Below are positions 1 to 8,993 of a stretch of DNA of 64,000 bases, piece after piece. The position numbers and the translations under genes are program-made. The notes under the pieces were generated by a model that saw only the letters and a program-made list of their open reading frames with translations, searched no databases and was not told where the DNA came from. The DNA is taken from the NCBI RefSeq assembly GCF_040096205.1, contig NZ_JBBMFD010000003.1, forward strand, positions 91,068 through 155,067. Reading direction: 5' to 3'. The stretch comes from Solibaculum_A intestinale (GTDB lineage: Bacteria; Bacillota; Clostridia; Oscillospirales; Acutalibacteraceae). Every line of letters starts with the position of its first letter. Position 1 is the stretch's first letter.

Positions 1-102
1 GTGCACATTGCGGAAAGTCCTCTTGACTGTGTGGCTGACGGAACGGGCAAGCGTCTGGAAGGGCCGCCCCCGTCGAGCAAAAACAATTACCGCCGCCGGT
101 AA
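1..102 (+). CDS. mreB: Rod shape-determining protein MreB, C-terminal end only
   Basis: Frame 1 from base 1 is open to a TAA at 100-102 and gives 33 residues beginning VHIAESPLDCVADGTGK. This matches the conserved C-terminal end of MreB, the actin-like filament protein that places the elongation machinery under the membrane. The proline/serine/arginine tail after GTGKRLEG is variable in the family. The gene enters from the left edge, so only its last 5-10% is seen. Placement directly before mreC-mreD-mrdA is the usual order and supports the call. Moderately sure, because only a short conserved stretch is available. Confidence 0.75.
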   Translation: MHIAESPLDCVADGTGKRLEGPPPSSKNNYRRR

Positions 103-119
103 GAGACAGACGGAAAAAG

Positions 120-168
120 AATACGCAAAGACTGCCGCAAACGAATTTTTCGGCAGCCTTTGCGTATT
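120..168. repeat. Inverted repeat between mreB and mreC
   Basis: AATACGCAAAG (120-130) and CTGCCG (132-137) pair with CGGCAG (151-156) and CTTTGCGTATT (158-168). The stem is near-perfect at 17 bp with one mismatch and a 13-nt loop. No U-run follows, so it is not a textbook terminator. It could be an mRNA stabiliser or processing site at the 3' end of mreB. Confidence 0.6.
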
Positions 169-196
169 GGTGTTCTTACCAGGCTTGGTGGAAAGG

Positions 197-229
197 AAAA
201 AAGGGCGCGGGGGACCTGCCCGCTTTTTT
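197..229 (+). terminator. Terminator-like hairpin upstream of mreC
   Basis: GCGGG (207-211) pairs with CCCGC (219-223) and is followed by six T (224-229). A run of A precedes the stem, so it could act in either direction. It lies between mreB and mreC and would lower read-through from mreB. Confidence 0.55.
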
Positions 230-324
230 CATAAGGGGCAGCTTAAGAAGGGTGTTTTTTATGAAAAGAGCGGACCGGATGCGAAGAGAATCGCCGGTTC
301 CAATGAGAAGGAGGCCCAAACGCC

Positions 325-1209
325 TTGAAAAGCTTTTTTAAAACCAAACGATTCAAAGCCCTGCTGGCCATTGTGCTGGTTTTGTCGGGGTTTATGGTAT
401 ATTCGATTACCACACATGGAATGGGGACCATCCCCTCTTCCCTGGTCAGCGCTGTCACAAAACCGTTTGAGCAGCTGGCTTCCTGGGTTTCCGGGCTGGC
501 CGACGATGTGTTCGGCGGATTTGTGCTCACCTCCCAGCTCAAGGAACAGGTGGCGAGCATGGAAGAAGAGATCCGCACTCTGCGCGAGCAACAGGTGGAT
601 TATGCGCAAATCAAAAGCGAGAACGAGGAGCTGCGCCAGTATCTGGACCTGAAAAAGGAAAACCCGGATTTTGTCTTGCAGGACGCTCAGGTCATCAAAC
701 GGGACGCAAGCGACCCCTTCGCTTCCTTTACCATCAGCGTGGGGTCTCTCCACGGGGTGGAACGGGGGGATCCGGTTATCACTCCCGACGGGCTGGTGGG
801 CTGTGTAGACGTGGTGGAAGAGACCCAGTCCATCGTGCGCACGGTGCTCGATAACTCCATCGGCATCGGCGCCATGGACAGCCACACCCAGACAAGCGGC
901 CAGATCAGCGCCAATACCCTTACCCTTGCGAGGGACGACAAATGCCGCATGAACAACATCAAGAGAGAAAACGCCATCAGCCGTGGGGACATTATCATTA
1001 CCTCGGGCGTTGGCAAGGGATATCCCAGGGGACTGATTATTGGCACGGTGGAGGAAGTCCTCCAGGAAAGCGACGGCATCTCCAATTACGCCATTGTGAA
1101 GCCGGCCGCAGATGTGCGCAACGTGCGCAACGTCATGGTCATCAAAGATTTCACCGCCACCCCCATTCCCGATGAATCGGTGACCGGCGACGGGGGTGGA
1201 GCCCAATGA
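325..1209 (+). CDS. mreC: Rod shape-determining protein MreC
   Basis: MreC is a bitopic membrane protein that links the MreB filament to the elongation penicillin-binding protein and RodA outside the cell. The 294-residue product has a basic start, one membrane helix at about residues 9-27, a coiled coil at about 70-105 (heptad-like stretch around EQVASMEEEIRTLREQQ), then a beta-rich periplasmic-type domain with the family pattern VITPDGLVG and ITSGVGKGYPRG. The start is TTG at 325 because AGAAGGAGG (307-313 region) lies at good distance and no ATG fits. The stop overlaps the mreD start by ATGA, showing translational coupling. Length is normal for the family. Confidence 0.93.
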   Translation: MKSFFKTKRFKALLAIVLVLSGFMVYSITTHGMGTIPSSLVSAVTKPFEQLASWVSGLADDVFGGFVLTSQLKEQVASMEEEIRTLREQQVDYAQIKSENEELRQYLDLKKENPDFVLQDAQVIKRDASDPFASFTISVGSLHGVERGDPVITPDGLVGCVDVVEETQSIVRTVLDNSIGIGAMDSHTQTSGQISANTLTLARDDKCRMNNIKRENAISRGDIIITSGVGKGYPRGLIIGTVEEVLQESDGISNYAIVKPAADVRNVRNVMVIKDFTATPIPDESVTGDGGGAQ

Positions 1210-1727
1210 AGCCCGAACAGAAAAAGCAGATCGGGAAATGGGTCTGTTACGCGCTTTACCTGCTTTTGCTGTTCCTGCTGCAGGTAACGCCCGGGGTATT
1301 TCCCGCCATTTTCGGCGTCAAGCCGGTCTTTTTGCTGCCGGCAGTCATCTGTGCGGCCATGTTTGAAGGGGAATTCCGTGGAAGCATTCTGGCGGTGGTA
1401 GCCGGCCTTTTGTGGGACACGAGCCGCCTTCGCCCATTTGGGTATTCGGCGATCTTATTGCTGATTTTTGCTTGCCTGTGCGGGCTTTTGATCGTTTATT
1501 TTATGCGCAACAACGTCCTGACCGCGCTCCTTTACTGCTTTGGCGGTTTTTTGGTCTACGAGCTGATCGACTGGCTTATTTACTTTGTTCCCTATTCCAA
1601 CGGAGACGCTATCCAGGCCCTTTACCAGGTGGTGCTGCCCCGGATCGTTTATTCCATGCTGTTCGTTCCATTGTTTTACTGGCTCTCCTCCAAGCTTGCC
1701 AAAAGGCTGGCGGTAGAGCCTCAATAA
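1206..1727 (+). CDS. mreD: Rod shape-determining protein MreD
   Basis: This 173-residue, very hydrophobic protein with about five predicted membrane helices sits between mreC and the PBP2 gene, where mreD is found in most rods. MreD is an integral membrane part of the elongasome. Typical features are the pattern GxxRGxIxAVxxGLxWD (here FRGSILAVVAGLLWD) and a C-terminal YxxxFVPLFYWL-like segment. The ATG at 1206 overlaps the mreC stop by 4 nt and follows GGTGG. No oddities. Confidence 0.88.
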   Translation: MKPEQKKQIGKWVCYALYLLLLFLLQVTPGVFPAIFGVKPVFLLPAVICAAMFEGEFRGSILAVVAGLLWDTSRLRPFGYSAILLLIFACLCGLLIVYFMRNNVLTALLYCFGGFLVYELIDWLIYFVPYSNGDAIQALYQVVLPRIVYSMLFVPLFYWLSSKLAKRLAVEPQ

Positions 1728-1758
1728 CCGTACCGCAGGTACAGAAAGGCAGGCGGAA

Positions 1759-3864
1759 ATGGAAGAAAAGAGACACATGGCGCGAAGAATCATCATGCTT
1801 TTGTGCGTGTTGACCGTTGCGGTGGTTTATGTGGTGCGTCTGGCGGAATATCAGCTGGTCAAGGGCGAGCAGTTCGTGCAGCAGACCACCTCCCAGACCC
1901 AGACCACCATTCCTGCCAACGCCGCTCGGGGAGAGATTTACGATGCCAACGGCCGGCCGCTGGTGGTTAACCACATCGGCTACTCGGTTTTGTTTTTGCG
2001 CCAATACATGACCAAGGACACCCAGAACCAGACCATCCTGACCTTGACCAGCCATCTGCGGGAGAACGGGGAAACCTGGAACGATTCTCTTCCTTTGGTT
2101 TGGGCGGACCAGTCCCAAACGGAGATCGCGGCCAATTCCCAGCCGCAGATTGAATTTGCCGAAGAACGGGACAGCGACATTGAAAAGCTCAAAAGCGCCA
2201 ACGATCTGCAGGCCTACGCCACGGCGCAGAACTGCTACGACGCGCTGGTGAAGAAATATGAAATCGACAAGATGGAGGGCCTGACCCCCTCACAGGTGCG
2301 CGACATTATGGGGGTACGGTACGAAATGGAACTCAAACAGTTCTCCTATCGCAATCCTTTTACCTTCGCCACCGATATTTCCGAAGAAACCATGACCTAT
2401 ATTACTGAGAACACGCTGGAGATTCCCGGCGTGTCTATCCAGAGCGAGGCAGTGCGCTCTTACGAGAGCGGGGAAATCGCCCCTCACGTCATCGGCACCA
2501 TGGGTAAGCTGAGTGCGGACGATTATAAAAAGCTGAAAAACGAGGGCTATACGTATGACGACGTCATCGGTAAGGACGGTATTGAGAAAGCCATGGAGTC
2601 CCAGCTGCGGGGCCAGCGGGGCGAAAAGACTCTGACCCTCAACGAGCTGGGAAAAGTGGTGGACAATGAGGTCACCAAAGCGCCCCAGGCGGGGAATACC
2701 GTGTTTTTAACCATTGACTCGCGCATTCAGCTGGCTGCCCAGGACGCCCTGGCCAACATCATCGACGAACTGCGGCAGACGGCGGCGCCCGGAAAGGGCG
2801 GCGACGTTAAGTCCGGGGCCGCCATCGTGGTGGACGTGAAAACCGGCGGAATCGTAGCCATGGCCAATTATCCCAACTATGATATTAACGATTACCTGAA
2901 CGATTTTGCTACCCTGAACGCCCGGGAGGATAAGCCGCTTATTAACCGCTCCACTCAGGGCCGGTTCCAGCCCGGTTCGACTATGAAGCCGGCGGTTGCC
3001 CTGGCAGCACTGGAGGAAGGGGTTATTACCCCCGATACCAGTATTTATTGCTCAAAGATTTACACTTTTTATGCATCCCCTGATCCGGCCTCCAATTATA
3101 CACCTTCCTGTCTGGGTTACCACGGGCCTCAGACAGTCACCGATGCGCTGAAGAATTCCTGCAACTATTTCTTCTTTGATGTAGGCCGTATCTTAACAAT
3201 TGACCGGATGAACGAATACCAAAAGAGACTGGGCTTGGGAGAATTAACCGGCATTGAAATTGGAGAAAAGCAAGGCATTCTCGCCAGTCCTGCATATGCG
3301 GAATCTCTGGGGCGTGTTTGGAATCCCGGCGATACCCTGCAATCGGCCATCGGCCAGCTCTATAATTCCTTTACCCCGATAGAGCTTGCCATGTACGCCG
3401 CTACCATCGCCAACAACGGAAACCGCAACCAAGCGCACCTGGTCAAAGAAGTCAAGTCGTATGACCTGTCTCAGACGGTGCAGCCCGAGCAGGTGAATCT
3501 GCTCAATACCATCGGGGTGGACCAGCAGAATATCGACACGGTGAAACTGGGCATGTACCGGGCCGCGTCGGAGCAGGGAGGGAACACCTGGTCTTACTTT
3601 AAGGATTTTCCCATTAAAATCGCTTGTAAGACGGGTACCGCGCAGACCGGCGGAAATGAAGCCACCGTTTCCCCTCATACCCTGTTTATTTCGTTTGGCC
3701 CTTATGAGGACCCCCAGTACGCGGTGACGGTCATTCTGGAAAACGGCGCTAACGCCCCAACCTACAATTCCAACATCCGGGTTGCCCGGGCAATTTATGA
3801 CGCGCTGTTCCTGTATGAGGATTCCCAGCAGCAGATTACTCCGGAAAATGAACTGCTCCCGTAA
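1759..3864 (+). CDS. mrdA: Elongation-specific penicillin-binding protein 2 (class B transpeptidase)
   Basis: Class B PBPs cross-link new peptidoglycan during side-wall growth. The 701-residue protein has an N-terminal membrane anchor (about residues 7-25), a PBP dimerisation domain starting near ANAARGEIYDANGRPL, and a transpeptidase domain. The three active-site motifs are visible: SxxK as S407-T-M-K410, SxN as S467-C-N469 and KTG at 624-626. An insertion of about 100 residues in the dimerisation domain is usual for PBP2 of Gram-positives. The ATG at 1759 follows AGGCGG; ATG 1777 is a possible alternative. Last gene of the mre run, closed by a strong hairpin. spoVD or ftsI is less likely because of the mreCD context. 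Confidence 0.92.
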   Translation: MEEKRHMARRIIMLLCVLTVAVVYVVRLAEYQLVKGEQFVQQTTSQTQTTIPANAARGEIYDANGRPLVVNHIGYSVLFLRQYMTKDTQNQTILTLTSHLRENGETWNDSLPLVWADQSQTEIAANSQPQIEFAEERDSDIEKLKSANDLQAYATAQNCYDALVKKYEIDKMEGLTPSQVRDIMGVRYEMELKQFSYRNPFTFATDISEETMTYITENTLEIPGVSIQSEAVRSYESGEIAPHVIGTMGKLSADDYKKLKNEGYTYDDVIGKDGIEKAMESQLRGQRGEKTLTLNELGKVVDNEVTKAPQAGNTVFLTIDSRIQLAAQDALANIIDELRQTAAPGKGGDVKSGAAIVVDVKTGGIVAMANYPNYDINDYLNDFATLNAREDKPLINRSTQGRFQPGSTMKPAVALAALEEGVITPDTSIYCSKIYTFYASPDPASNYTPSCLGYHGPQTVTDALKNSCNYFFFDVGRILTIDRMNEYQKRLGLGELTGIEIGEKQGILASPAYAESLGRVWNPGDTLQSAIGQLYNSFTPIELAMYAATIANNGNRNQAHLVKEVKSYDLSQTVQPEQVNLLNTIGVDQQNIDTVKLGMYRAASEQGGNTWSYFKDFPIKIACKTGTAQTGGNEATVSPHTLFISFGPYEDPQYAVTVILENGANAPTYNSNIRVARAIYDALFLYEDSQQQITPENELLP

Positions 3865-3870
3865 GAAATG

Positions 3871-3907
3871 AGAACGTGCAGAAACCAGAAGGTTTCTGCA
3901 CGTTCTT
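3871..3907 (+). terminator. Intrinsic terminator after mrdA
   Basis: A perfect 16-bp stem starting AGAACGTGCAG (3871) and ending CTGCACGTTCT (3904) with a 4-nt loop AGAA, followed by TTC. It starts a few bases after the mrdA stop and ends the mre operon. The U-run is short. Confidence 0.7.
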
Positions 3908-3981
3908 TCAATCATAGAAGCGTTCCGGGACCAACTGGGACGATAAAAGTCCTCTCGAATGGAGTATAGATAACAAGAAGG

Positions 3982-4008
3982 AAAACCCCGCCTGTCAGGC
4001 GGGGTTTT
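3982..4008 (-). terminator. Intrinsic terminator of the exopolysaccharide operon
   Basis: AAAACCCCGCCTG/CAGGCGGGGTTTT forms a 12-13 bp stem directly after the stop of the polymerase gene. Runs of A and T on both sides make it usable in both directions. Confidence 0.85.
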
Positions 4009-4009
4009 G

Positions 4010-5491
4010 TCAGTGATAGATTTCCTTATTGCGCTGATAAATCAGCACCGCGCGGACTAGGAGCATCAGCAGATAACTGACCAAAGCGATATAAAGGAAG
4101 GAACGGAAGATATCGACAAAGGAAGAACGTGTGCCGGAAACCAGAACAATTACCAACGAAATCAGCTCGATGCAAAGCAGCTCCGGCTTTTCTCTCCAGT
4201 TGCTGCGGTGGACAAGGGTGAATACCCATCCCAAAAGCATACCGTATACCAGCATAGCAAAAACCCCGCCCCAGCCGAAGTTGATATAGCCTTCCGCAAC
4301 CATGGAATAGCCGGGACCATAGTTGAGATTCATCACGTCCATCAGCCATTGCGCCAGATGCGCGTTTTCCACGGCCGGATGGACGGCCCAGAAGCCTAGG
4401 TTGGGGATAATGGTGGTCAGAGAATACAGATAGGACATCCCATAGCGGAAAGGATACGTGGCGGGGACCAGCCGCATGGTATCAATCAACACCCGCATGG
4501 TTCCGCCCAGTTCCCCGACGAGGCGGAAAATCGGGTTATCCATACTAAAAAGATTGACAAAAAAGTCAGAAAGAGACCGTCCGGTCTGGCCGCGGATTTG
4601 GGCGATGCTGGCAAAAAGACCGGCGACGAAGTAGCCGCCCGCCGCCAGCGGAATTGCCCGCCGGGCATTGAAAGGATGGACGGTATAGTGCCACACACAG
4701 ATCAGACACAAAAGCAGCATCGCCGTGTCGCCGCGGCCGCCCAAATAGAGTTCCGCTGCGGATTTGAGCAGCACGGCAATCAGCAGCAGGCCTCTCTGCC
4801 ATCGCTTTTTCGAAACCACAAACAGACACAGCAGGGCAGGGATCAAAAATTCACCAAAGGATCGAAAAATCTTTTCCGATTTGGAGAGCGTGAGAAGATA
4901 TTCCGAGTAGAGCCCTTTGTATCCATATTGGGCGGCAGTCTGTACAGCGGCAACCAGGTCCATAATATAAGGAACGATGCTGATTGCCAGAAGAATGAGC
5001 GCCGCAATCCGGATCACCCGCTCATGAGAAGGATACCCTGGCCGCGAAGAAGGGGCAGCGGAAGGAAGGCTGGGTTTTACCCGCTTGGAAGTGAGCAGCC
5101 CGCCGATATGGAACAAGTTTAAAGAGATTAGGGTAAACACCTGACCCTGGACCAATTCGGTGGCGAGGAAGGTGCGGCTGATGTCATACCCCTCCGGGGT
5201 GATGCCGAAGGCCCATAGAAAACACTGTCCATAACAGAACAGATAAAAGACACAAAGAAAAATAATATAAGGACAAAGAATTTCCCGCCGCACCAGCCAC
5301 CAGGAAAAGACCGCCCAAAGCACACTCACCCATCCAAGCCAGCTGAATACGGACAAAGGCGTATTCGGATCCAGATACATCCCGTCTTGAATTACTGTGT
5401 AGCCATAAATCGAGATGCCGATGGTATACAGGACGGAAAGCAGCAGCGCTACCGGTTTTTTTGACAGGGTCTGGCTATTGATCGCAGCCAC
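4010..5491 (-). CDS. Wzy-type O-antigen/exopolysaccharide polymerase
   Basis: A 493-residue membrane protein with about 11-12 predicted helices and a large central loop. The C-terminal pattern MVAEGYINFGWGGVFAMLVYG followed by GTRSSFVDIFRS matches the oligosaccharide repeat-unit polymerase family (Wzy-like). Such enzymes join lipid-linked repeat units on the outer membrane face. It is the last gene of the exopolysaccharide operon. The start is uncertain: the GTG at 5491 touches the GGAGGAG ribosome site with no spacer, and no other Met precedes the first helix. It overlaps the upstream glycosyltransferase by 17 nt. Substrate cannot be told. Confidence 0.8.
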   Translation of the reverse strand: MAAINSQTLSKKPVALLLSVLYTIGISIYGYTVIQDGMYLDPNTPLSVFSWLGWVSVLWAVFSWWLVRREILCPYIIFLCVFYLFCYGQCFLWAFGITPEGYDISRTFLATELVQGQVFTLISLNLFHIGGLLTSKRVKPSLPSAAPSSRPGYPSHERVIRIAALILLAISIVPYIMDLVAAVQTAAQYGYKGLYSEYLLTLSKSEKIFRSFGEFLIPALLCLFVVSKKRWQRGLLLIAVLLKSAAELYLGGRGDTAMLLLCLICVWHYTVHPFNARRAIPLAAGGYFVAGLFASIAQIRGQTGRSLSDFFVNLFSMDNPIFRLVGELGGTMRVLIDTMRLVPATYPFRYGMSYLYSLTTIIPNLGFWAVHPAVENAHLAQWLMDVMNLNYGPGYSMVAEGYINFGWGGVFAMLVYGMLLGWVFTLVHRSNWREKPELLCIELISLVIVLVSGTRSSFVDIFRSFLYIALVSYLLMLLVRAVLIYQRNKEIYH

Positions 5492-6647
5492 CTCCTCCGT
5501 TTTGCGGGGAAAGCTGATAGAGTGTGTAGAGACGCACCACGTTTTCTTTTACTTCAAAGCCCCGGCGTGCAAAAGCGGCGCGGACCTGCTCCAGAGAAGG
5601 CCTGGGTCGTCTTTTGCAGTCGGATAAAGCTTTGAGCCAGTCCTTTTTATGAAGGTTGTCCGCCGGCAGAAACTGCACCAGGGAAAGGCCCAGATCGGCT
5701 TCTTTGGAAACGCCGTCGGAAACCACGCAGGGAAGCCCGGCCGCTTGCGCTTCCACCAGCGCCACCGGGAGCCCTTCCATCAGAGAGGGCATGGCAAAGC
5801 CGTCGAGCGCCTGCAAGAGAACATCCACGTCCTCACGAAGGCCGGTAAAGATCACCCTGTCCCCAAGCCCGTACAGTGCTACCTTCTGCGCGAGGGATGC
5901 GCGCAAAGGCCCGTCCCCGATGAGAAGAAACCGGCAGTCCGCCCCCTTCTCTTTCAATAGGCGGGCCAGCTCCAGCAGAAATACGTGGTTCTTTTCCGGG
6001 ATCATTCGGCCCACCTGGCCGATGACAAGGGTTTCCTCCCCCGCGCCGAACTGCGCGCGCAGTTCAGCCGCCGTTTGGGGGCGAAAAGCAAAGGCTTCCA
6101 CGTCCACGGCGTTTGCAAAAAGTTCCACCCGCCCGCACCGGACCGCTTTTTCGCCATAGAGATAAATCCCCGCCTGTCTGGAACAGGCCAACAGGCAGGT
6201 GGCGTTTTTCATCAGAAGGCGGCGCATGAAGGCCGCGTACCCTTTTCCCTTAAGCGAATGGTATTTGAGAAGGCTGGAAGCGTGGGAATGGCTGATGCGG
6301 ATGGAAATTCCCGCGCGTTTGGCGGCCAGAAGGACAAAGCCGTTAAAAAACAGAAGATGGGCGTGGACCGCTGCAAAAGGCCCCTCTTCCTCCATGACCT
6401 TGCGCATTTCTTCCAAAATCCGCTTGGGGCCCGCCTGTTTGGGCAGAGAGGTGTGAAAAATGCGTCCGCCCAAAGCGAGGATTTCCCCGTCGAAGTCCGC
6501 TTCTCCCGGTTTTGTACACAAAAAGTCAAATTGAAGGCGGTCCCGGTCGATGCAGCGGTACAGGTTCATCAGCATGGTTTCCATCCCGCCCCGGTCCATC
6601 TTCCCCACCGCCATCAGAACGCGCGCGGGCCGAATGCTTTTATTCAA
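5475..6647 (-). CDS. GT4 family glycosyltransferase (exopolysaccharide)
   Basis: Retaining GT-B fold sugar transferase, predicted to add one residue to the lipid-linked repeat unit in the cytoplasm. The N-terminus reads VLMAVGKMDRGGMETMLMN, the common GGxE start of EpsF-like GT4 enzymes. The C-terminal half has VIGQVGRMIPEKN and the donor-binding pattern MEGLPVALVEAQAAGLP with the E-x7-E pair. TTG at 6647 is chosen as start because GGAGGTGG lies 5 nt upstream; the longer open frame to 6716 lacks a ribosome site. That places the start 8 nt inside the upstream gene, so translation is coupled. 390 residues, normal length. Donor and acceptor unknown. Confidence 0.85.
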   Translation of the reverse strand: MNKSIRPARVLMAVGKMDRGGMETMLMNLYRCIDRDRLQFDFLCTKPGEADFDGEILALGGRIFHTSLPKQAGPKRILEEMRKVMEEEGPFAAVHAHLLFFNGFVLLAAKRAGISIRISHSHASSLLKYHSLKGKGYAAFMRRLLMKNATCLLACSRQAGIYLYGEKAVRCGRVELFANAVDVEAFAFRPQTAAELRAQFGAGEETLVIGQVGRMIPEKNHVFLLELARLLKEKGADCRFLLIGDGPLRASLAQKVALYGLGDRVIFTGLREDVDVLLQALDGFAMPSLMEGLPVALVEAQAAGLPCVVSDGVSKEADLGLSLVQFLPADNLHKKDWLKALSDCKRRPRPSLEQVRAAFARRGFEVKENVVRLYTLYQLSPQNGGGGCDQ

Positions 6648-7845
6648 GAATGCCACCTCCCGCATACCGGGCGAAGGCCTGGTAAAATTCCAGGCGTGCG
6701 CCGTCGAGTGTTTCACGTGAAAAGGATTGGGCCTTCTGAAAATTATGCTCGGCAGCCCTCCTCATACGAGTTTCGTCAGAAAGCAGGCGTTCTAAACACC
6801 GGGCGAGACCTTTTGCATCCCGCCGCCGGTGCAGATACCGTTCCTCCAGCAACTCCGGCACGCCCCCCACCGCGCTGCCCACCGCCGGGCAGCCTCGGCT
6901 CATGGCTTCGATTAAGGCTCTGGGAAGCGCTTCCTGATCGCTTGGCAGCAGAAATACGTCCAACGAATCCAACCAGGCGGCCACCGCGTCTCCCGCCGGC
7001 AGCGTCCCGCAGAATTCCACCTGGGACGCGATTCCCAGGCGTTCAGCGACGCTTTGAAAATGAGCGGGGTTTCCCGGCCCTAACAGCTTCAGACGAAAGC
7101 CGGGCAGCTGCTCTTTGAGAAGGCTCAAAGCCTTCATGGCGGTTTTCTGTCCCTTATACCGCACGTTGAGAGAACCGATGAGGCCGAAGGTCAGAGGCGT
7201 ATGGTTGGCAAAATGCTCCCCGATCCGGGCCAAGCGCTTTTTAAGCACCTGAGGCGCCGGGGTATCCAGACACACGTCGGAAATAGCCGCCGTGTGCCCC
7301 CGGGAGGGATAGAGGCGCTGCAGATAACCATCGGTGACGTAAAGGACATAGTCCGCCGCAGAGGTGTATTTTTTTGCCTGGCGCCAGAAAAAAGGAGCCA
7401 GCGCCTTTCCGCCCGGTTTTCCCACATACCATAGTGAGCCGAAGCCGCTTGCCACCAGCTCCACTGCGTAGGGCTTTTTCAGTCGAAGGGCCTCCTGACA
7501 AGCAAAAAAGCCGAGCATGCTCGGCAAACGGATGACCGCACAATCGGCGTCCTCCAAGATATCCCGGACCTGGGCCCGGATGGCCCCCCGGTGAAACAGC
7601 GCGTCCGCCATCGAACGATAAGCGGTAACCGGGCGCATCACCACCCGTTCCCCGCTGGACTTGACAAATCCTCCCCGCTTGTCCTCCGGAACAGAGGACA
7701 TGGGCTTCACCCGGGTGGACACGCTGATTTCCTCAAAGCAGGGCAAGTACCGCTCTTTCCATAAGGAATAGGGAAAGATAATGGAATATTGTTCTCCCTG
7801 TTCGCCGCTGAGCATTACATTGTCGTGAAAAAATGCCATTCTCAT
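6640..7845 (-). CDS. GT4 family glycosyltransferase (exopolysaccharide)
   Basis: A 401-residue GT-B glycosyltransferase. The C-terminal Rossmann half shows FGLIGSLNVRYKGQKTAMKA and the donor site DQEALPRALIEAMSRGCP with the E-x7-E motif. The N-terminal half is less typical. It sits in the middle of the operon; its ATG overlaps the upstream stop by 4 nt and its end overlaps the next start by 8 nt, so all three GT genes are tightly coupled. It likely adds one sugar of the repeat unit. Specificity cannot be assigned. Confidence 0.82.
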   Translation of the reverse strand: MRMAFFHDNVMLSGEQGEQYSIIFPYSLWKERYLPCFEEISVSTRVKPMSSVPEDKRGGFVKSSGERVVMRPVTAYRSMADALFHRGAIRAQVRDILEDADCAVIRLPSMLGFFACQEALRLKKPYAVELVASGFGSLWYVGKPGGKALAPFFWRQAKKYTSAADYVLYVTDGYLQRLYPSRGHTAAISDVCLDTPAPQVLKKRLARIGEHFANHTPLTFGLIGSLNVRYKGQKTAMKALSLLKEQLPGFRLKLLGPGNPAHFQSVAERLGIASQVEFCGTLPAGDAVAAWLDSLDVFLLPSDQEALPRALIEAMSRGCPAVGSAVGGVPELLEERYLHRRRDAKGLARCLERLLSDETRMRRAAEHNFQKAQSFSRETLDGARLEFYQAFARYAGGGILE

Positions 7846-8963
7846 AGAGATCCCTCTTGCTTTAAACCAAGAATCGAAAGCATGTCCCCGTTGACGATGG
7901 AAACGTCAAACCGCTCCCGGCAGTATCGAAGGCTTTCCCGGCCCATTTGTTCGCGCAGCCCGGCGTCCTCACATAACCGGCCAAACGCGTTCGTCAGATC
8001 CTCCACGTTCCTCGGACGTACCAGAATCCCGTTGGATCCTTCCCGCACTGTCTCCCGGCAACCGGGGCAGTCGGTGGTGATGATGGGACGGCCCACCGCC
8101 ATGGCCTCCAGGATGGAATGGGGAATCCCTTCCCGGTAGTAGGAAGGCAACACATAGGTGGTGCATCCGGCCAGGTAAGGGACCACGTTCTCCAACTTCC
8201 CTAAGTATTCCACATCGCCGCTGTCTAAGTAAGGGCGCAGGTCGGATATGGTAAGCTCTCCCGGATGCTCGTCAAAGAAGCCGCCGATCTGGAACCGCGC
8301 CTGGGGGTATTGCTTGTGGGCGCGGCGGGCGGCTTCACAGAATTCCATGACGCCTTTTTCCCGCAGAATGCGGGTGATGATGAGAAAGACCGGGCTTTTG
8401 GGCAAGGGAGCCGGCGCGAACTTTTCTAAGCTGACACCCGACCCGCTGACCAGACGGCACTTGTCTTCTGGCAGCAGGCCCCGTTCCACCATCTCCTTCA
8501 AGTCGTCCCTGTTTTGAAAGATGACCTGCCTGCACGCGGAGAATCCCTTTTTCAGAAGGGCATTGGTAACCGTGCGCAGCAGCCGGCTTTTTACAGAGGA
8601 ACCGCCGTACACCTTTCCAAGCCCGGAAATCATGGCGTAAATCCGCGGCACCTTGGCCATGTTAGCGGCAATCGACCCGTAAGCCACGGGCTTGAGCGCA
8701 TAGGAAAACACCAGGTCCGGCGCTTCTTCCTCAATCACCTGTTTGAGGTTCTGGATGACAAAAAAATCGGCAAAGGGGTTTTTGGAGGTGCGGCTGAAGG
8801 AGACGCACCGGTACCTCGCTCCATAGGAAGAGAGATCCACTCCTCCTTCCGGTTCCGGTCCGACGGCCACCACCGTGTGGCCCAGATTGGTTATAGCTTT
8901 GAGAAGCTCCCCACGCAGGTGGTAGATGGAGTATACCGTTGGATTAACGATAAGAATCTTCAT
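7842..8963 (-). CDS. GT4 family glycosyltransferase (PglA/CapM-like)
   Basis: The 373-residue protein begins MKILIVNPTVYSIYHLRGE, typical of the PglA/CapM-like GT4 group that often adds the second sugar to the lipid-linked starter. Further marks are FLIITRILREKGVMEF and the donor motif REGIPHSILEAMAVGRP. The start at 8963 is chosen over the upstream ATG at 8990 because AAGGGA lies at a suitable distance and the conserved MKILIV begins there. It is the first glycosyltransferase after the chain-length/kinase gene. Acceptor unknown; no initiating phosphoglycosyltransferase is present in the window. Confidence 0.83.
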   Translation of the reverse strand: MKILIVNPTVYSIYHLRGELLKAITNLGHTVVAVGPEPEGGVDLSSYGARYRCVSFSRTSKNPFADFFVIQNLKQVIEEEAPDLVFSYALKPVAYGSIAANMAKVPRIYAMISGLGKVYGGSSVKSRLLRTVTNALLKKGFSACRQVIFQNRDDLKEMVERGLLPEDKCRLVSGSGVSLEKFAPAPLPKSPVFLIITRILREKGVMEFCEAARRAHKQYPQARFQIGGFFDEHPGELTISDLRPYLDSGDVEYLGKLENVVPYLAGCTTYVLPSYYREGIPHSILEAMAVGRPIITTDCPGCRETVREGSNGILVRPRNVEDLTNAFGRLCEDAGLREQMGRESLRYCRERFDVSIVNGDMLSILGLKQEGSL

Positions 8964-8993
8964 TTTTGGCATCCCTTTTGTGCCCAGCACGTG

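Noticed and set aside
8..328. 106-codon frame at the left edge
   Set aside because: It is out of frame with the clear MreB C-terminus at 1-102 and runs through two hairpins.
259..1206. 315-codon frame opposite mreC, and similar long antisense frames over aroB, mfd, the Rnf-like genes and others
   Set aside because: They are shadow frames of GC-rich coding genes, rich in His/Gly/Arg and without ribosome sites.
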